From Terriglobia bacterium (GTDB taxonomy: Bacteria; Acidobacteriota; Terriglobia; Terriglobales; Acidobacteriaceae): a stretch of 34,983 bases of DNA. A model generated the notes under the pieces. That model was not told the DNA's origin, did no database searches, and worked only from the letters and a program-made list of their open reading frames with translations. This document shows positions 1 to 7,744 of the stretch, in pieces (position 1 is the stretch's first letter; each line of letters opens with the position of its first letter). The stretch is from NCBI GenBank assembly GCA_021325035.1, contig JAJPHW010000111.1, positions 1 through 34,983 of the forward strand, written 5' to 3'. A program made the translations under genes and the position numbers.

Positions 1-96
1 CGCGAACTCGCCACCAACGGCGAAGTCAAAGGCGACACCACCACGCTGGAAGACCTGAGCGTCATCGCTAAGCTGAGAGAGAGCGAAGAGAGTTAG
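1..96 (+). CDS. C-terminal end of an unrecognised protein (partial)
   Basis: An open frame enters from the left edge and gives 31 residues before a TAG at 94-96. The tail is hydrophilic and ends in a run of Glu, Arg and Ser, ordinary for a protein C-terminus. Too little is present to name a family. It could also be a chance open frame, since only 93 coding bases are visible. No hairpin terminator is obvious directly after it. Confidence 0.45.
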   Translation, partial: RELATNGEVKGDTTTLEDLSVIAKLRESEES

Positions 97-337
97 GAGA
101 GTGGTCGCGCCGCCCCGAGAAGCTCTATCGTCCCAGGTTAGCGCCAAAGAGCGGCGCGTACCTGGGGCACCGCAAAAGTCGAAATCTCGACCCTGTCGCA
201 AGAAACACGACCAAAGTGGAGCATCCGGGTGAGGTATTGAGAAGTCCATGGATCCTTCGCTGCGCTCAGGATGACAAGTCAGTCGGGGATCTTGCGCACA
301 TCTTCTCGCATCAAACACAAGCACAAAAGAGGAAACC
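97..337. other. Intergenic stretch with a short palindromic repeat
   Basis: This 241-base gap separates the truncated left gene from the DinB gene. No credible gene is seen. The only distinct structure is the short inverted repeat at 252-272. A ribosome binding site (AGAGGA, about 328-333) at the right end serves the DinB gene. Confidence 0.6.
252..272. repeat. Short imperfect palindrome resembling a dispersed intergenic repeat
   Basis: ATCCT (252-256) and AGGAT (268-272) form a 5-bp inverted repeat around a GC-rich centre (TTCGCTGCGCTC). I have the impression that similar 'CTTCGCTGCGCTCAGGATGAC' tracts recur between genes in several bacterial phyla, but a second copy is not present in this window, so the repeat status is inference. 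Confidence 0.35.
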
Positions 338-817
338 ATGAATAACGACCAATCGCTCCGCAAACATCTTTTATTTCTACTCAAAGAAGAAGGCGCCCAC
401 GCCGGCTTCGATTCGGCCGTGAAAGGCCTGGACGCAAATCTTCGTGGAAAAAAGCCCGAAGGTGTCGAACACTCTGCTTGGCAATTAATCGAGCACATGC
501 GCCTCGCGCAGTGGGACATCCTCGAATTCACCCGCAATTCCAACCACGAGTCGCCCACGTGGCCCGAAGGCTACTGGCCCAAGTCTCCCGAGCCACCAGA
601 CGACAAAGCTTGGGACAAGAGCATCCGCGCCTTCCGCACCGACCTTAAAGCTCTGGAAGAAATAGTGTCCGATCCGAAGACCGACTTATTTGCGCCGCTG
701 CCTCACGCCAAAGACAAAACCGTTCTGCGCGAAATTCTGTTGGTCGCGGACCACAATGCTTATCACATCGGCGCGCTGGTCGCGTTGCGCCGATTGCTCG
801 GGGCGTGGCCGGCTTGA
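338..817 (+). CDS. DinB-family (DUF664-like) four-helix protein
   Basis: A 159-residue protein of the DinB/YfiT-like fold, a family of metal-binding four-helix bundles that includes thiol-dependent transferases (bacillithiol, mycothiol). The putative metal-binding triad is visible: His53 in the LIEHMR helix and His139/His143 in the DHNAYHIG helix near the C-terminus. The length is typical of the family. The ATG at 338 has an AGAGGA ribosome binding site about 5 bases upstream. The gene stands alone and converges on the DUF885 gene. The fold is clear from the motifs; substrate and thiol cofactor cannot be told, and many DinB proteins have no known activity. Confidence 0.85.
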   Translation: MNNDQSLRKHLLFLLKEEGAHAGFDSAVKGLDANLRGKKPEGVEHSAWQLIEHMRLAQWDILEFTRNSNHESPTWPEGYWPKSPEPPDDKAWDKSIRAFRTDLKALEEIVSDPKTDLFAPLPHAKDKTVLREILLVADHNAYHIGALVALRRLLGAWPA

Positions 818-844
818 TGTCAGATGAACGCCCGTAATCCCGAA

Positions 845-868
845 GCCTCGCGTTTTCTCCAGCGAGGC
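845..868. terminator. Hairpin between convergent genes
   Basis: GCCTCGC (845-851) and GCGAGGC (862-868) form a perfect 7-bp stem with a 10-base loop between the convergent DinB and DUF885 genes. There is no following T-run on either strand, so a bidirectional terminator is likely from position but not proven. Confidence 0.5.
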
Positions 869-904
869 AAGGGGTCTCACGCGGATCTTCACATGCCCAG
901 CACC

Positions 905-2713
905 CTACGGCAACAATAATTTCTCCAGCATCGGCACCGGCAACTCTCCTTCATCGAGCGCCCGATCATGGAATTCCATCAAAGTGAAGTTCTTGCCCTT
1001 CGCTGCTTCATACTGTTTTCGCAGCTTCCACCACTCGCGCGTGCCCACAAAATAAGTCGGCAACTGCGTGGACGCTAACTTGGCTCTTTGCAATTTCCCC
1101 TCTGCTTCGGCCTGCGTCTGAAAGGCATCTTTCATCATCAGGTCCATCGCCTCGGCGTCGGTCATATTCATGGTGTGCATGCGGACATCCAGGATCGAAT
1201 TGCAAATCGCGCGCAGCCATACCTTCAAATAACTCAACCGGTAGCGCGGATCGCCATTCGCATAACCCTCCGCCAGCATCACCTGCGCTCCATACTCGGC
1301 CCAGCCTTCGACGTACGCGCCATTTCCAAACAGCGCTCGCGTCAAGCGCCGGGTCGGAGGCTGAATGTCATTGGCATGTTCCGCTTGCACATAATGTCCC
1401 GGCAACGCTTCGTGGATGCTCAACCATTGCAGTACCCAGTTGTTGTACTCGCGCAGCTTCGACTCCGCCTTCGCGTCCGGAGTCTTCGGATCAATCGGCG
1501 TCACCCAAAATTCTGCGTCCGCATTCGGATCCAGTGGCGGGGCACCATGAAATCCTGCCACCGAGTAAATCCCGCGTTCAAACGGCGGCGTAGGGATCAC
1601 TTTCAGATTGTCGCGCCCTTTCAGCGTGACGATTTTCTTCTGCACAATAAATTGCTGAATGCCGGCGAGGTCGGTTTTCACCGTGTCCATCAGTTTGTCT
1701 CGCGTAGTATGGTCATCCGCAATCTTCTCCAGCACTTCGCGGATAATCGTATTCTCCCGGTCATGCGCGCTGAGGTCAGAGTGATCACTGTGGGATGGGT
1801 ACATCTGCTTGTGCAGAGGTAGCGCGACTTGTAGCATTTCTGCGCGCTTGGCTTTGAGTTGCTCTTCCGCGTCCGCCAGCACTTGCCCCGGCGTGACGTC
1901 GGTTTCCATCACCAGCCGGAACTTCTCCGCGTACCACTCCTTGCCCAGCCGCCATGTGCGCGTGGTCTGCCGCTTGGCCAAATAATCCTGCATCCACTTG
2001 GAGAAATTCTTCAGCGCCTCAATCGCCGCGGGCGCAACCCGGTCAAAATCGGCTTTCTGCTTCGACCCAGCGGCTATCTCTCCGGCTACCGTCTCCTGAA
2101 TCAAATCCACATTGCCGTCATTCTCTTCCGCCGCCACCTTAACAAAGATGGGATCGGCGTCTTCCAGTTCCTGCTTCGCCTGCTCCAGAAATTGCGGCAC
2201 CGCGCCGATCCGCGAGATCACATGCCCCAGCCGCACGTCCTTAGGCGCATATTCGTCCGTCAGCGGCTGAAACAGCGCCCCGCCGAGCAACTCCACATAC
2301 ACGGTGGGATTGTGTTTGTAATTCTGGATCTTGTCGAACTCCAGCAGGCTCAGCCCAATCTGGTCGTCAATCAGTTGCCAGTCCGCCGCATCCTCCGGCC
2401 CCAGCGACGACAGCGGCGTCTCTTTGTGGAAGCGCTCGCGCCAGGCGGCATACACCCGCCGCTGCTCTGCCATTCCAGCCGGACTCACATCATCCAGTAA
2501 CGCATCCAGTTCGATGACCTTGCCCGTCTTCGGATCGGTATGTTTGTGATATCCCGCCTGCGACGCATTGGACGGCGAAAGCGCCAGCGTCTCGTGGATA
2601 AACTGCTCGCTTAATTGCGCGAAGCGTGGCGAACTTGTATTCGTTTGAGCGTTCGTTGGCGGTAAAAGGAAAGATGAGCAGGCGAAAAGAAAAAATACGA
2701 AATAGCGCTTCAC
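905..2713 (-). CDS. Secreted DUF885-family putative metallopeptidase
   Basis: A 602-residue protein with a signal peptide (hydrophobic residues 5-18, likely cleavage after NAQ near 23). The core matches the DUF885 family: an HEALPGH motif at 434-440, a GAYVEGWAEYG segment at 465-475 giving a downstream Glu ligand, and the typical C-terminal FHDRALDEGELP stretch near 581-592. The HExxxGH pattern is a variant of a zinc-peptidase helix, so a periplasmic or secreted metallopeptidase is likely, but substrates of this family are mostly unknown. The start is GTG at 2713, preceded by GGAGA about 7 bases upstream. Acidobacteria often encode several paralogs. Downstream it converges on the DinB gene. 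Confidence 0.85.
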   Translation of the reverse strand: MKRYFVFFLFACSSFLLPPTNAQTNTSSPRFAQLSEQFIHETLALSPSNASQAGYHKHTDPKTGKVIELDALLDDVSPAGMAEQRRVYAAWRERFHKETPLSSLGPEDAADWQLIDDQIGLSLLEFDKIQNYKHNPTVYVELLGGALFQPLTDEYAPKDVRLGHVISRIGAVPQFLEQAKQELEDADPIFVKVAAEENDGNVDLIQETVAGEIAAGSKQKADFDRVAPAAIEALKNFSKWMQDYLAKRQTTRTWRLGKEWYAEKFRLVMETDVTPGQVLADAEEQLKAKRAEMLQVALPLHKQMYPSHSDHSDLSAHDRENTIIREVLEKIADDHTTRDKLMDTVKTDLAGIQQFIVQKKIVTLKGRDNLKVIPTPPFERGIYSVAGFHGAPPLDPNADAEFWVTPIDPKTPDAKAESKLREYNNWVLQWLSIHEALPGHYVQAEHANDIQPPTRRLTRALFGNGAYVEGWAEYGAQVMLAEGYANGDPRYRLSYLKVWLRAICNSILDVRMHTMNMTDAEAMDLMMKDAFQTQAEAEGKLQRAKLASTQLPTYFVGTREWWKLRKQYEAAKGKNFTLMEFHDRALDEGELPVPMLEKLLLP

Positions 2714-2754
2714 ATTGGTCTCCGTTTTTTATTGACGGAGAAGTATATCCAAAT

Positions 2755-3258
2755 TTATGGGTGGCGGGTAATCTCCCCGGCCTCTTCTGACCTTGATTTG
2801 CGCACCCATTCGGCGATCAGGGATGCCATCACAACGAATAACCCTGTCCACGCCGTGTATAAGACATGTTGCTGAATCAAGTCGTGAATAGGTTCGTTTC
2901 CCTTGATTCCCACCGCCATCAGGGCCTGATCAACAAATGTGTGAAGATTCTGCGTTGCCTTCCAGATCAGACTGCCATCATTGCGAAGGCCGCTTAGGCT
3001 CACGCCGCCTAATAACCCAGTGGTTCCTGCCTGCAATCGGTCGCTTGCCCGTGCGACAACGATGATGGAAAGAATGGTGCCGTTTAATAATCCGGCTGTG
3101 ATCGAGCAAATAAATGGATAAGCAACGTAAGCGGCAAGCGCCATGAGGGCGATATTGGTGATGACCCACAGGCTGCCCATGCATGGAATCCACAGACTGG
3201 ACGAAGTAAACCCCAGCCTATGAATGGCGAGGACGCGAGTGCCGGAAGCAAATATCAC
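2755..3258 (-). CDS. Small integral membrane protein, unknown function
   Basis: A 167-residue protein not assigned to a family. Three hydrophobic segments are visible: about 29-50 (SLWVITNIALMALAAYVAYPF), 51-70 (ICSITAGLLNGTILSIIVVA) and 134-152 near the C-terminus (LYTAWTGLFVVMASLIAEWV), followed by a charged tail. The middle part is polar and includes IHDLIQQH. The start is GTG at 3258 with GAGGTG upstream; an internal ATG at 3180 (residue 27) would remove an N-terminal stretch and is the alternative. It lies 41 bases upstream of the DUF885 gene on the same strand, so they may be co-transcribed. No catalytic motif is seen. Confidence 0.6.
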   Translation of the reverse strand: MIFASGTRVLAIHRLGFTSSSLWIPCMGSLWVITNIALMALAAYVAYPFICSITAGLLNGTILSIIVVARASDRLQAGTTGLLGGVSLSGLRNDGSLIWKATQNLHTFVDQALMAVGIKGNEPIHDLIQQHVLYTAWTGLFVVMASLIAEWVRKSRSEEAGEITRHP

Positions 3259-3327
3259 AACACCTCAAAAATTCCTGAAGGTATAGTGATGCATTTGCCG
3301 CAATCGTTTCAAAGCATTGCGCCGTTT

Positions 3328-4077
3328 TTACTTCGGATACCACTCCAGCAGGCGCACCTCGATGCCCGTACCTTCCAAGCCCTTCTGGAACACCGCCAAG
3401 TCCGATCCCCGATAGTGATACGGAATCACGACCTTTGGATGAAACGCCTTCACCGCATCGGCAGCCTCATCCGGTGGCATGGTGTAAGGCAGATTCATGC
3501 AGACAAACGCGACATCAATATTTTTGAGAGCGCGCATCTCCGGCACGCCTTCCGTGTCGCCCGAAAAATAGAACCGCTTGCCGCCATACGTCAGCACGTA
3601 TCCATTGCCACGGCCCTTGTCATGAAACAGCTTGCCCGGCTCTGGCCCGCGCTTCAGGTTGTAGGCCGCGATGGCCTCAATCGTCCAGTCGCCCCAGGTT
3701 TTCGTTTCGCCGTTGGCAATGGGCCTGGCGCTGGTGACGGTTGCGACTACGGCTGGCGGGGCAAAAATTTCGGTGCCAGACTTGGATACTGCTTTGATCG
3801 AATCCGGATCCATGTGATCGCCATGAATGTCGGTAATCAGAATCAAGTCCGCCTTGGGACGTCCATCAAATTTCGTCGGCTTGGCTGGATCGAGATAAAT
3901 GGTTTTGCCGCCAGCTTCAATGAGGGTGCTGGCATGGTAAAGCGGCGTGATTTTCACGACACCGGCAGAAGTGGAAAAACTTTGTGTCTGTGCTGACGCT
4001 ATCAACGGTAAAAGTGCTACCAACAAGAAGAGAATTGAGATTGGGAGTAATTTCACAATAGACCTCGCTTTTGCCAT
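3328..4077 (-). CDS. Secreted metallo-beta-lactamase-fold hydrolase (UlaG/UPF0173-like)
   Basis: A 249-residue protein from the ATG at 4077. An in-frame ATG at 4110 would add 11 residues; neither start has a clear ribosome binding site, but the 4077 start begins directly with a good signal peptide (MAKARSIVK, then a leucine-rich core, ending IASAQ). Numbered from 4110, the metal motif is TDIHGDHMD with His96, Asp98 and His99, then Asp185 in SGDTE and His232 in the IPYHY strand. This is the layout of the metal-dependent hydrolases of the MBL fold. The first His of the usual THxHxDH is Asp94 here. The substrate is unknown; export to the periplasm is inferred from the signal. Confidence 0.82.
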   Translation of the reverse strand: MAKARSIVKLLPISILFLLVALLPLIASAQTQSFSTSAGVVKITPLYHASTLIEAGGKTIYLDPAKPTKFDGRPKADLILITDIHGDHMDPDSIKAVSKSGTEIFAPPAVVATVTSARPIANGETKTWGDWTIEAIAAYNLKRGPEPGKLFHDKGRGNGYVLTYGGKRFYFSGDTEGVPEMRALKNIDVAFVCMNLPYTMPPDEAADAVKAFHPKVVIPYHYRGSDLAVFQKGLEGTGIEVRLLEWYPK

Positions 4078-4148
4078 TTTAGTGTGAAGTGGACATTCCT
4101 GTCCGCTCATTGGTTGTCGGATGAATTCAGGATTTCAAAAGCGCATCA

Positions 4149-4949
4149 TTATTCGCCCTGTCCTGCAATGACAGGAGTCCCACGCGGAGCTTCGTGAGAG
4201 CCAGCTTCGGGTTCGAGTGTGACCACAAATGTTTTCGCTTCGACCCCGGCGGGCAGGGGAGGGTTTACAACCGTTGCACTGCCATGGGAGTCGGGTTTAA
4301 ATAAGCCTGCCGCGATAGGCGCTCCGGATTGCGGAATCAGCCATAGCTCGTAAATCTTTTCCGCCGGCAATTGGGGAAGATTGCTGGCGAGGAAAATCAA
4401 ACTGGAGTGATCGCGTACATAGATGGCTTTGCCCTGTGGTTGTGGTGGGTTCTTTGCCGCGACCAGTGTGATACGCTGCGCATCCGGCGAAGTCAGGGCG
4501 CTGACAATCTGCCGCGCCTTTGCGAGTTCAGCCTGCTGCGTCAACGAATCATTCTGCAAACTGGCCACTTGCTGCGCCAGATTTTGCGCTTGATGAATGA
4601 GATTTGTATCCTGGCGTACCAACAGCAAAATAAGCAACGCCGCCGCCGCAGTAACTCCCAGGGTTGCGGTACGCCACCAGGAGCGCCGGGCTGGAAGAAC
4701 CGTGGCCCTCGCAGAAATCCTTGGTTCATTGGCGATTGCACTCATCAAGCGCTGTTTCGAGCGGGCTGGCGGACGAGGCCCTGCCGCAGAAAGCGCCATC
4801 AACGCCATATCCCCGCGCAACTGGTCGAGTTCGAGACGGCAGTTGGCACACTCTTCCAGATGGTTTTCCAGCGCGACTCGTTCGTCGCCCTGTAATGAAC
4901 CTAGCGCATGAAGCGCGAGATCCTCCGCGAATTGCTCGTGAGCTGGCAT
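4149..4949 (-). CDS. Anti-sigma factor, RskA/zinc anti-sigma type
   Basis: A 266-residue membrane protein from the ATG at 4949; a TTG codon directly upstream (4952) is the alternative first codon. The N-terminal cytoplasmic zinc anti-sigma domain has HLEECANC (His, Cys, Cys near 30, 34, 37). One membrane helix follows at about 95-112, then a short coiled-coil-like Gln/Leu stretch (115-150), and a periplasmic anti-sigma-K factor C-terminal domain with the characteristic YELWLIP and AAGLF segments. It is the inhibitor of the ECF sigma factor encoded 16 bases upstream on the same strand. Release would normally involve a periplasmic signal or proteolysis, which the sequence does not reveal. Confidence 0.9.
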   Translation of the reverse strand: MPAHEQFAEDLALHALGSLQGDERVALENHLEECANCRLELDQLRGDMALMALSAAGPRPPARSKQRLMSAIANEPRISARATVLPARRSWWRTATLGVTAAAALLILLLVRQDTNLIHQAQNLAQQVASLQNDSLTQQAELAKARQIVSALTSPDAQRITLVAAKNPPQPQGKAIYVRDHSSLIFLASNLPQLPAEKIYELWLIPQSGAPIAAGLFKPDSHGSATVVNPPLPAGVEAKTFVVTLEPEAGSHEAPRGTPVIAGQGE

Positions 4950-4965
4950 CAATAATTTTCCAACT

Positions 4966-5526
4966 TCATGTTCCGAAGGCCTTGCGCAATGTCAATAACC
5001 CTGCCCGAATTCTCGTCTTGATGGTGCCTAGCGGTTCTCCCGTTTTCGCGGCAATTTCGGAATGGCTTAATCCCTCGAAGTATGCCATTTCCAGCGCATT
5101 GCGTTGTGCAGCTGGCATGGCCCCTAATGCACCACGAACTTTCTCCATGGCCCTTGAACGCTCTGCATCACCCGCCATGTCTGGTTCGACCGAGACCACC
5201 ACATCGGCGATATCGCTTTCCGGACGTCGTTTTCGCAACATGTCAATCGAACGATTCCTCGTTATCACAGCCAGCCAAGGGGCCAAGCTTCCACGACTCG
5301 AGTCGAACAAACCGGGGTTTCTCCACAACTGCAAAAACACTTCCTGCAAAACGTCCTCAGCCGCGCCCGTATCTCCGAGCACCCGCAATGCCACCGAGTA
5401 AACAATGGAGGAATAGCGGTCGTACAGAGCCGCCATTGCGCTCTCATTGCCAGCACGTATGGCTGACACCAGCGAGGCATCGTTCGAAGCCTCTTTTATC
5501 TCAACATGCGGCTCGGCGCTTGCCAA
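4966..5526 (-). CDS. ECF RNA polymerase sigma factor (SigK-like)
   Basis: A 186-residue group 4 sigma factor. Region 2 spans about 31-100 with the core-binding DVLQEVFLQLW helix (58-68) and the region 2.4-like ITRNRSIDMLRKRR. Region 4 spans about 125-180, with the helix-turn-helix LSHSEIAAKTGEPLGTIKTR. There is no C-terminal extension. The pairing with an RskA-type anti-sigma factor places it in the SigK/ECF19 neighbourhood. The start is taken as TTG at 5526; the frame stays open upstream to 5568 with no better codon and only a weak ribosome site, so the exact start is uncertain. Autoregulation is suggested by a candidate promoter just upstream. Confidence 0.9.
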   Translation of the reverse strand: MASAEPHVEIKEASNDASLVSAIRAGNESAMAALYDRYSSIVYSVALRVLGDTGAAEDVLQEVFLQLWRNPGLFDSSRGSLAPWLAVITRNRSIDMLRKRRPESDIADVVVSVEPDMAGDAERSRAMEKVRGALGAMPAAQRNALEMAYFEGLSHSEIAAKTGEPLGTIKTRIRAGLLTLRKAFGT

Positions 5527-5958
5527 AACAGTTGCACTCGCTTCATTTGAGGTACGTCGAATGGACGTTTACGGATTGGTCACATATTACCGCATTTAAG
5601 TTACTTGGAATTTATCAATATGGGTACCTGCAAGGGCATCCGAATCAATGCAATCGGGCTTCAAAAAAGCCTTCTCGCTGGAATAGAGCCTTTCGGCAGG
5701 GGCATGTATATCCGGATTTCTCCCTTGACAGATTGTTACATGCATATTACAAATACATAATGTCTATCGAGATACTAGACAATAATATTACGGATATTTG
5801 TGAGCTTCGTTCCATCTGATTTCTTCGCATTAGCAAACACGTAGTCCGACTCTTTTAGCGAATCACTCTCCCTCTCGCTAAGGATTCTTGATTTAGGCGT
5901 TGCATATTTTGCTTGCGGCGTAGTGTGGCCGCAATGCAATCGAAAGAGGCAAAACTCA
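5527..5958. other. Divergent intergenic region, sigma factor / histidine phosphatase
   Basis: This AT-richer 432-base gap contains no convincing gene. It holds the candidate sigma-gene promoter at 5553-5579 (minus), a TTGACA at 5725-5730 with TACAAA 17 bases later (weak plus-strand promoter), and an inverted repeat TTAGCGA (5855-5861) / TCGCTAA (5875-5881) that could be extended by G-U pairs in a plus-strand RNA. Confidence 0.55.
5553..5579 (-). promoter_or_regulatory. Candidate ECF promoter of the sigma/anti-sigma operon
   Basis: On the minus strand CCAATCC (5579-5573) is followed after 16 bases by CGTA (5556-5553), 26 bases before the TTG start. The -35 element resembles the CCATCC reported for mycobacterial SigK promoters, and the spacing fits an ECF promoter. 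Only one example is seen here, so this is a proposal. Confidence 0.35.
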
Positions 5959-6624
5959 ATGGGTAAGTTGATTCTTGTACGTCATGGGAAGACCATGCTG
6001 AACTCGCTGGATGATGCGGAGAGGTTGAGGGGCTGGTTGGACGTCCCACTCGACGCACAGGGCCTTCAGGAGGCGATTCAAACCGCGCAACATGTAGCGC
6101 GTTATTCCGTAGAAGCAATTTATACATCCGATCTTTATCGGGCCCGGCAGACTGCTGCTGCCTTAGTACAAGCGACCAAGGCCCCCTTGTTGCATACTTA
6201 CGTCCTGCGTCCCTGGAATGTTGGTACCTTGGCGGGGCAGCGCGTGAGCGACATATTGCCAATTCTGCAGGATTTAGAAAGAAACCCTGAAACGCCAGCC
6301 CCGGGCGGGGAGTCCTTTGCGCAATTCTATGCACGCTACTCGGCGGAGCTACAAAATTTGCTTGATGTCGCCTCGAGTTCCAAAAAATCAATCGTTGCTG
6401 TAACCCACGTACGGAATCTGCTGGCGACGCCGACGATTGTGATGGGTGGAGATAAAACGAAAATCCCCGTGAAGGGCGGCCCTAAAACAGGGTCTCTGTT
6501 GTGGGTTGAACGAAAGCGGGGAAAATGGGCAGTACGACTGGAGCAACCCGCAGCCAGCAAGCGAACGCAGGTATTAGACAACCCGCATCGCGGTGAAGGT
6601 TTAATTGAAGCGACGATTGAGTAA
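5959..6624 (+). CDS. Histidine phosphatase (phosphoglycerate mutase-like)
   Basis: A 221-residue protein of the histidine phosphatase superfamily. The phospho-accepting LVRHGKT motif has Arg8 and His9; Arg61 lies in the SDLYRARQT helix, and the second catalytic His150 is in VAVTHVRN. The usual catalytic acid region (LxExxxG in many members) reads LRPWNVG, so the canonical Glu is not at its usual place. The ATG at 5959 is preceded by AGAGG about 9 bases upstream, which is why it is chosen over an in-frame GTG at 5923. It heads an operon with two sulfotransferase-like genes, the first 15 bases downstream. The substrate is not evident; true glycolytic mutase activity is unlikely in this context. 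Confidence 0.85.
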   Translation: MGKLILVRHGKTMLNSLDDAERLRGWLDVPLDAQGLQEAIQTAQHVARYSVEAIYTSDLYRARQTAAALVQATKAPLLHTYVLRPWNVGTLAGQRVSDILPILQDLERNPETPAPGGESFAQFYARYSAELQNLLDVASSSKKSIVAVTHVRNLLATPTIVMGGDKTKIPVKGGPKTGSLLWVERKRGKWAVRLEQPAASKRTQVLDNPHRGEGLIEATIE

Positions 6625-6639
6625 GAGTGCAAAGGTCGA

Positions 6640-7734
6640 TTGCTCATCGCTATGAAAGACAAGCCCAAACCTTCGACGCTACAGGCTTCTGGACCACTTT
6701 TTGTTATCAGCATGTGGCGGTCCGGCTCGTCGCTCCTGTATGCGCTCCTCAATAAACATCCTCAGGTTTCTCTGATGTTTGAAGCCGACCTGGTACTTCT
6801 GCGGTACAGTTTTTTGAAGTTAGGCAGATGTCAGGATTGGCTGGCAAGGTGGCAATTTTGGAACTTGGCACTCAGCCGGCATGGTTTTACGAACCGTGGC
6901 GATCTACCAGTTGCTAAAAATTTTCATGACGCGTTTATAGCCGTTTATAAGCAATTCGCGGCCCGAAAGGGAGCGACTATCTGGGGCGACAAGTCCCCGA
7001 ATTACTACGATCGCATCCAAGAACTCGCCGAGGAATTTCCTACTGCGAAGTTCATCATTGTCTGGCGAGACCCCGTGGCCACAGCGAATGCAGTGGTGCG
7101 CGCTGGACTGGCAGGTTCTCCGTACTTTAACAAGAAGGGGATGAAGCTGCGTTCTCTTATGGGATATCGAGTATTAAAGCGTGGGTGCGATCATTTGAGA
7201 GATATTGGGCGTGATGCTTGTGAAATCAACTATGAAGATTTAGTACGTGAACCTTCTTCAGTAATGCAAGTCGTCTGCCAGTACCTGCAAATTCCTTATA
7301 TGCAGGAGGTTTCTGATTTACGTGATGCCGACCGGAGCAGTGTTCCAGAAAGCAAGCATCATGCGCTTTTGCAAGGCGAAACAATCGTCTCGGAACAAAG
7401 ACGCGAGGTTCTTGATCCTTCTTTTCGAGCCAAAGCCCGGCGCTATGCGAATTGGTGGCAGCTGTGGTCCGGTGGCGAATGGCCTCCATTTCCACCAGCG
7501 CAAAGCTGCAATATGGCATTCCCCGGAATCTCTGAACGCACTTGGGATTGGATCAGCTACAAAATGTTTCGCGGCTTCGATGCATTGACCCGATTGGCTT
7601 TCTGTTTTGTCCCTTTGTCATGGCTTGCGCGTTATAGAAAATTTGCCCGAAAAAAATATCAAGCCGCCGGGAATTTCGAAAAGGAAAAGAAAGATTTGGA
7701 TTTAGCCTTCGAGTTTTTAAATCAGAGCATATGA
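6640..7734 (+). CDS. Sulfotransferase family protein
   Basis: A protein of about 364 residues with the signatures of PAPS-dependent sulfotransferases. The 5'-phosphosulfate-binding loop is ISMWRSGSSLLYALL (about 23-37), WGDKSPNYY follows at 117, and the 3'-phosphate-binding segment IIVWRDPVATANAVV is near 139-153. The family transfers sulfate from PAPS to hydroxyl or amine groups on lipids, glycans or small molecules. The start is uncertain: TTG at 6640 has AAAGG just upstream, while ATG at 6652 (residue 5) lies too far from it. It is co-transcribed with the phosphatase before it and overlaps nothing. There is no signal peptide, so it should be cytoplasmic. The acceptor is unknown. Confidence 0.85.
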   Translation: MLIAMKDKPKPSTLQASGPLFVISMWRSGSSLLYALLNKHPQVSLMFEADLVLLRYSFLKLGRCQDWLARWQFWNLALSRHGFTNRGDLPVAKNFHDAFIAVYKQFAARKGATIWGDKSPNYYDRIQELAEEFPTAKFIIVWRDPVATANAVVRAGLAGSPYFNKKGMKLRSLMGYRVLKRGCDHLRDIGRDACEINYEDLVREPSSVMQVVCQYLQIPYMQEVSDLRDADRSSVPESKHHALLQGETIVSEQRREVLDPSFRAKARRYANWWQLWSGGEWPPFPPAQSCNMAFPGISERTWDWISYKMFRGFDALTRLAFCFVPLSWLARYRKFARKKYQAAGNFEKEKKDLDLAFEFLNQSI

Positions 7735-7744
7735 GGATAGATCG

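Noticed and set aside
1088-2500. Long plus-strand open frames opposite the DUF885 gene
   Set aside because: They are Arg/His-rich antisense frames with no motif or ribosome site; the minus-strand gene has a signal peptide and catalytic motif.
3220-3996. Plus-strand open frame opposite the MBL-fold gene
   Set aside because: The minus strand carries the metal-binding motif and signal peptide; the plus frame has no domain features.
5725-5753. TTGACA-N17-TACAAA as the histidine phosphatase promoter
   Set aside because: The -10 is poor and the site is about 200 bases from the start, so it is only mentioned, not called.
5082-5819. Plus-strand open frame across the sigma factor gene
   Set aside because: Antisense to a clear ECF sigma factor and without any recognisable domain.
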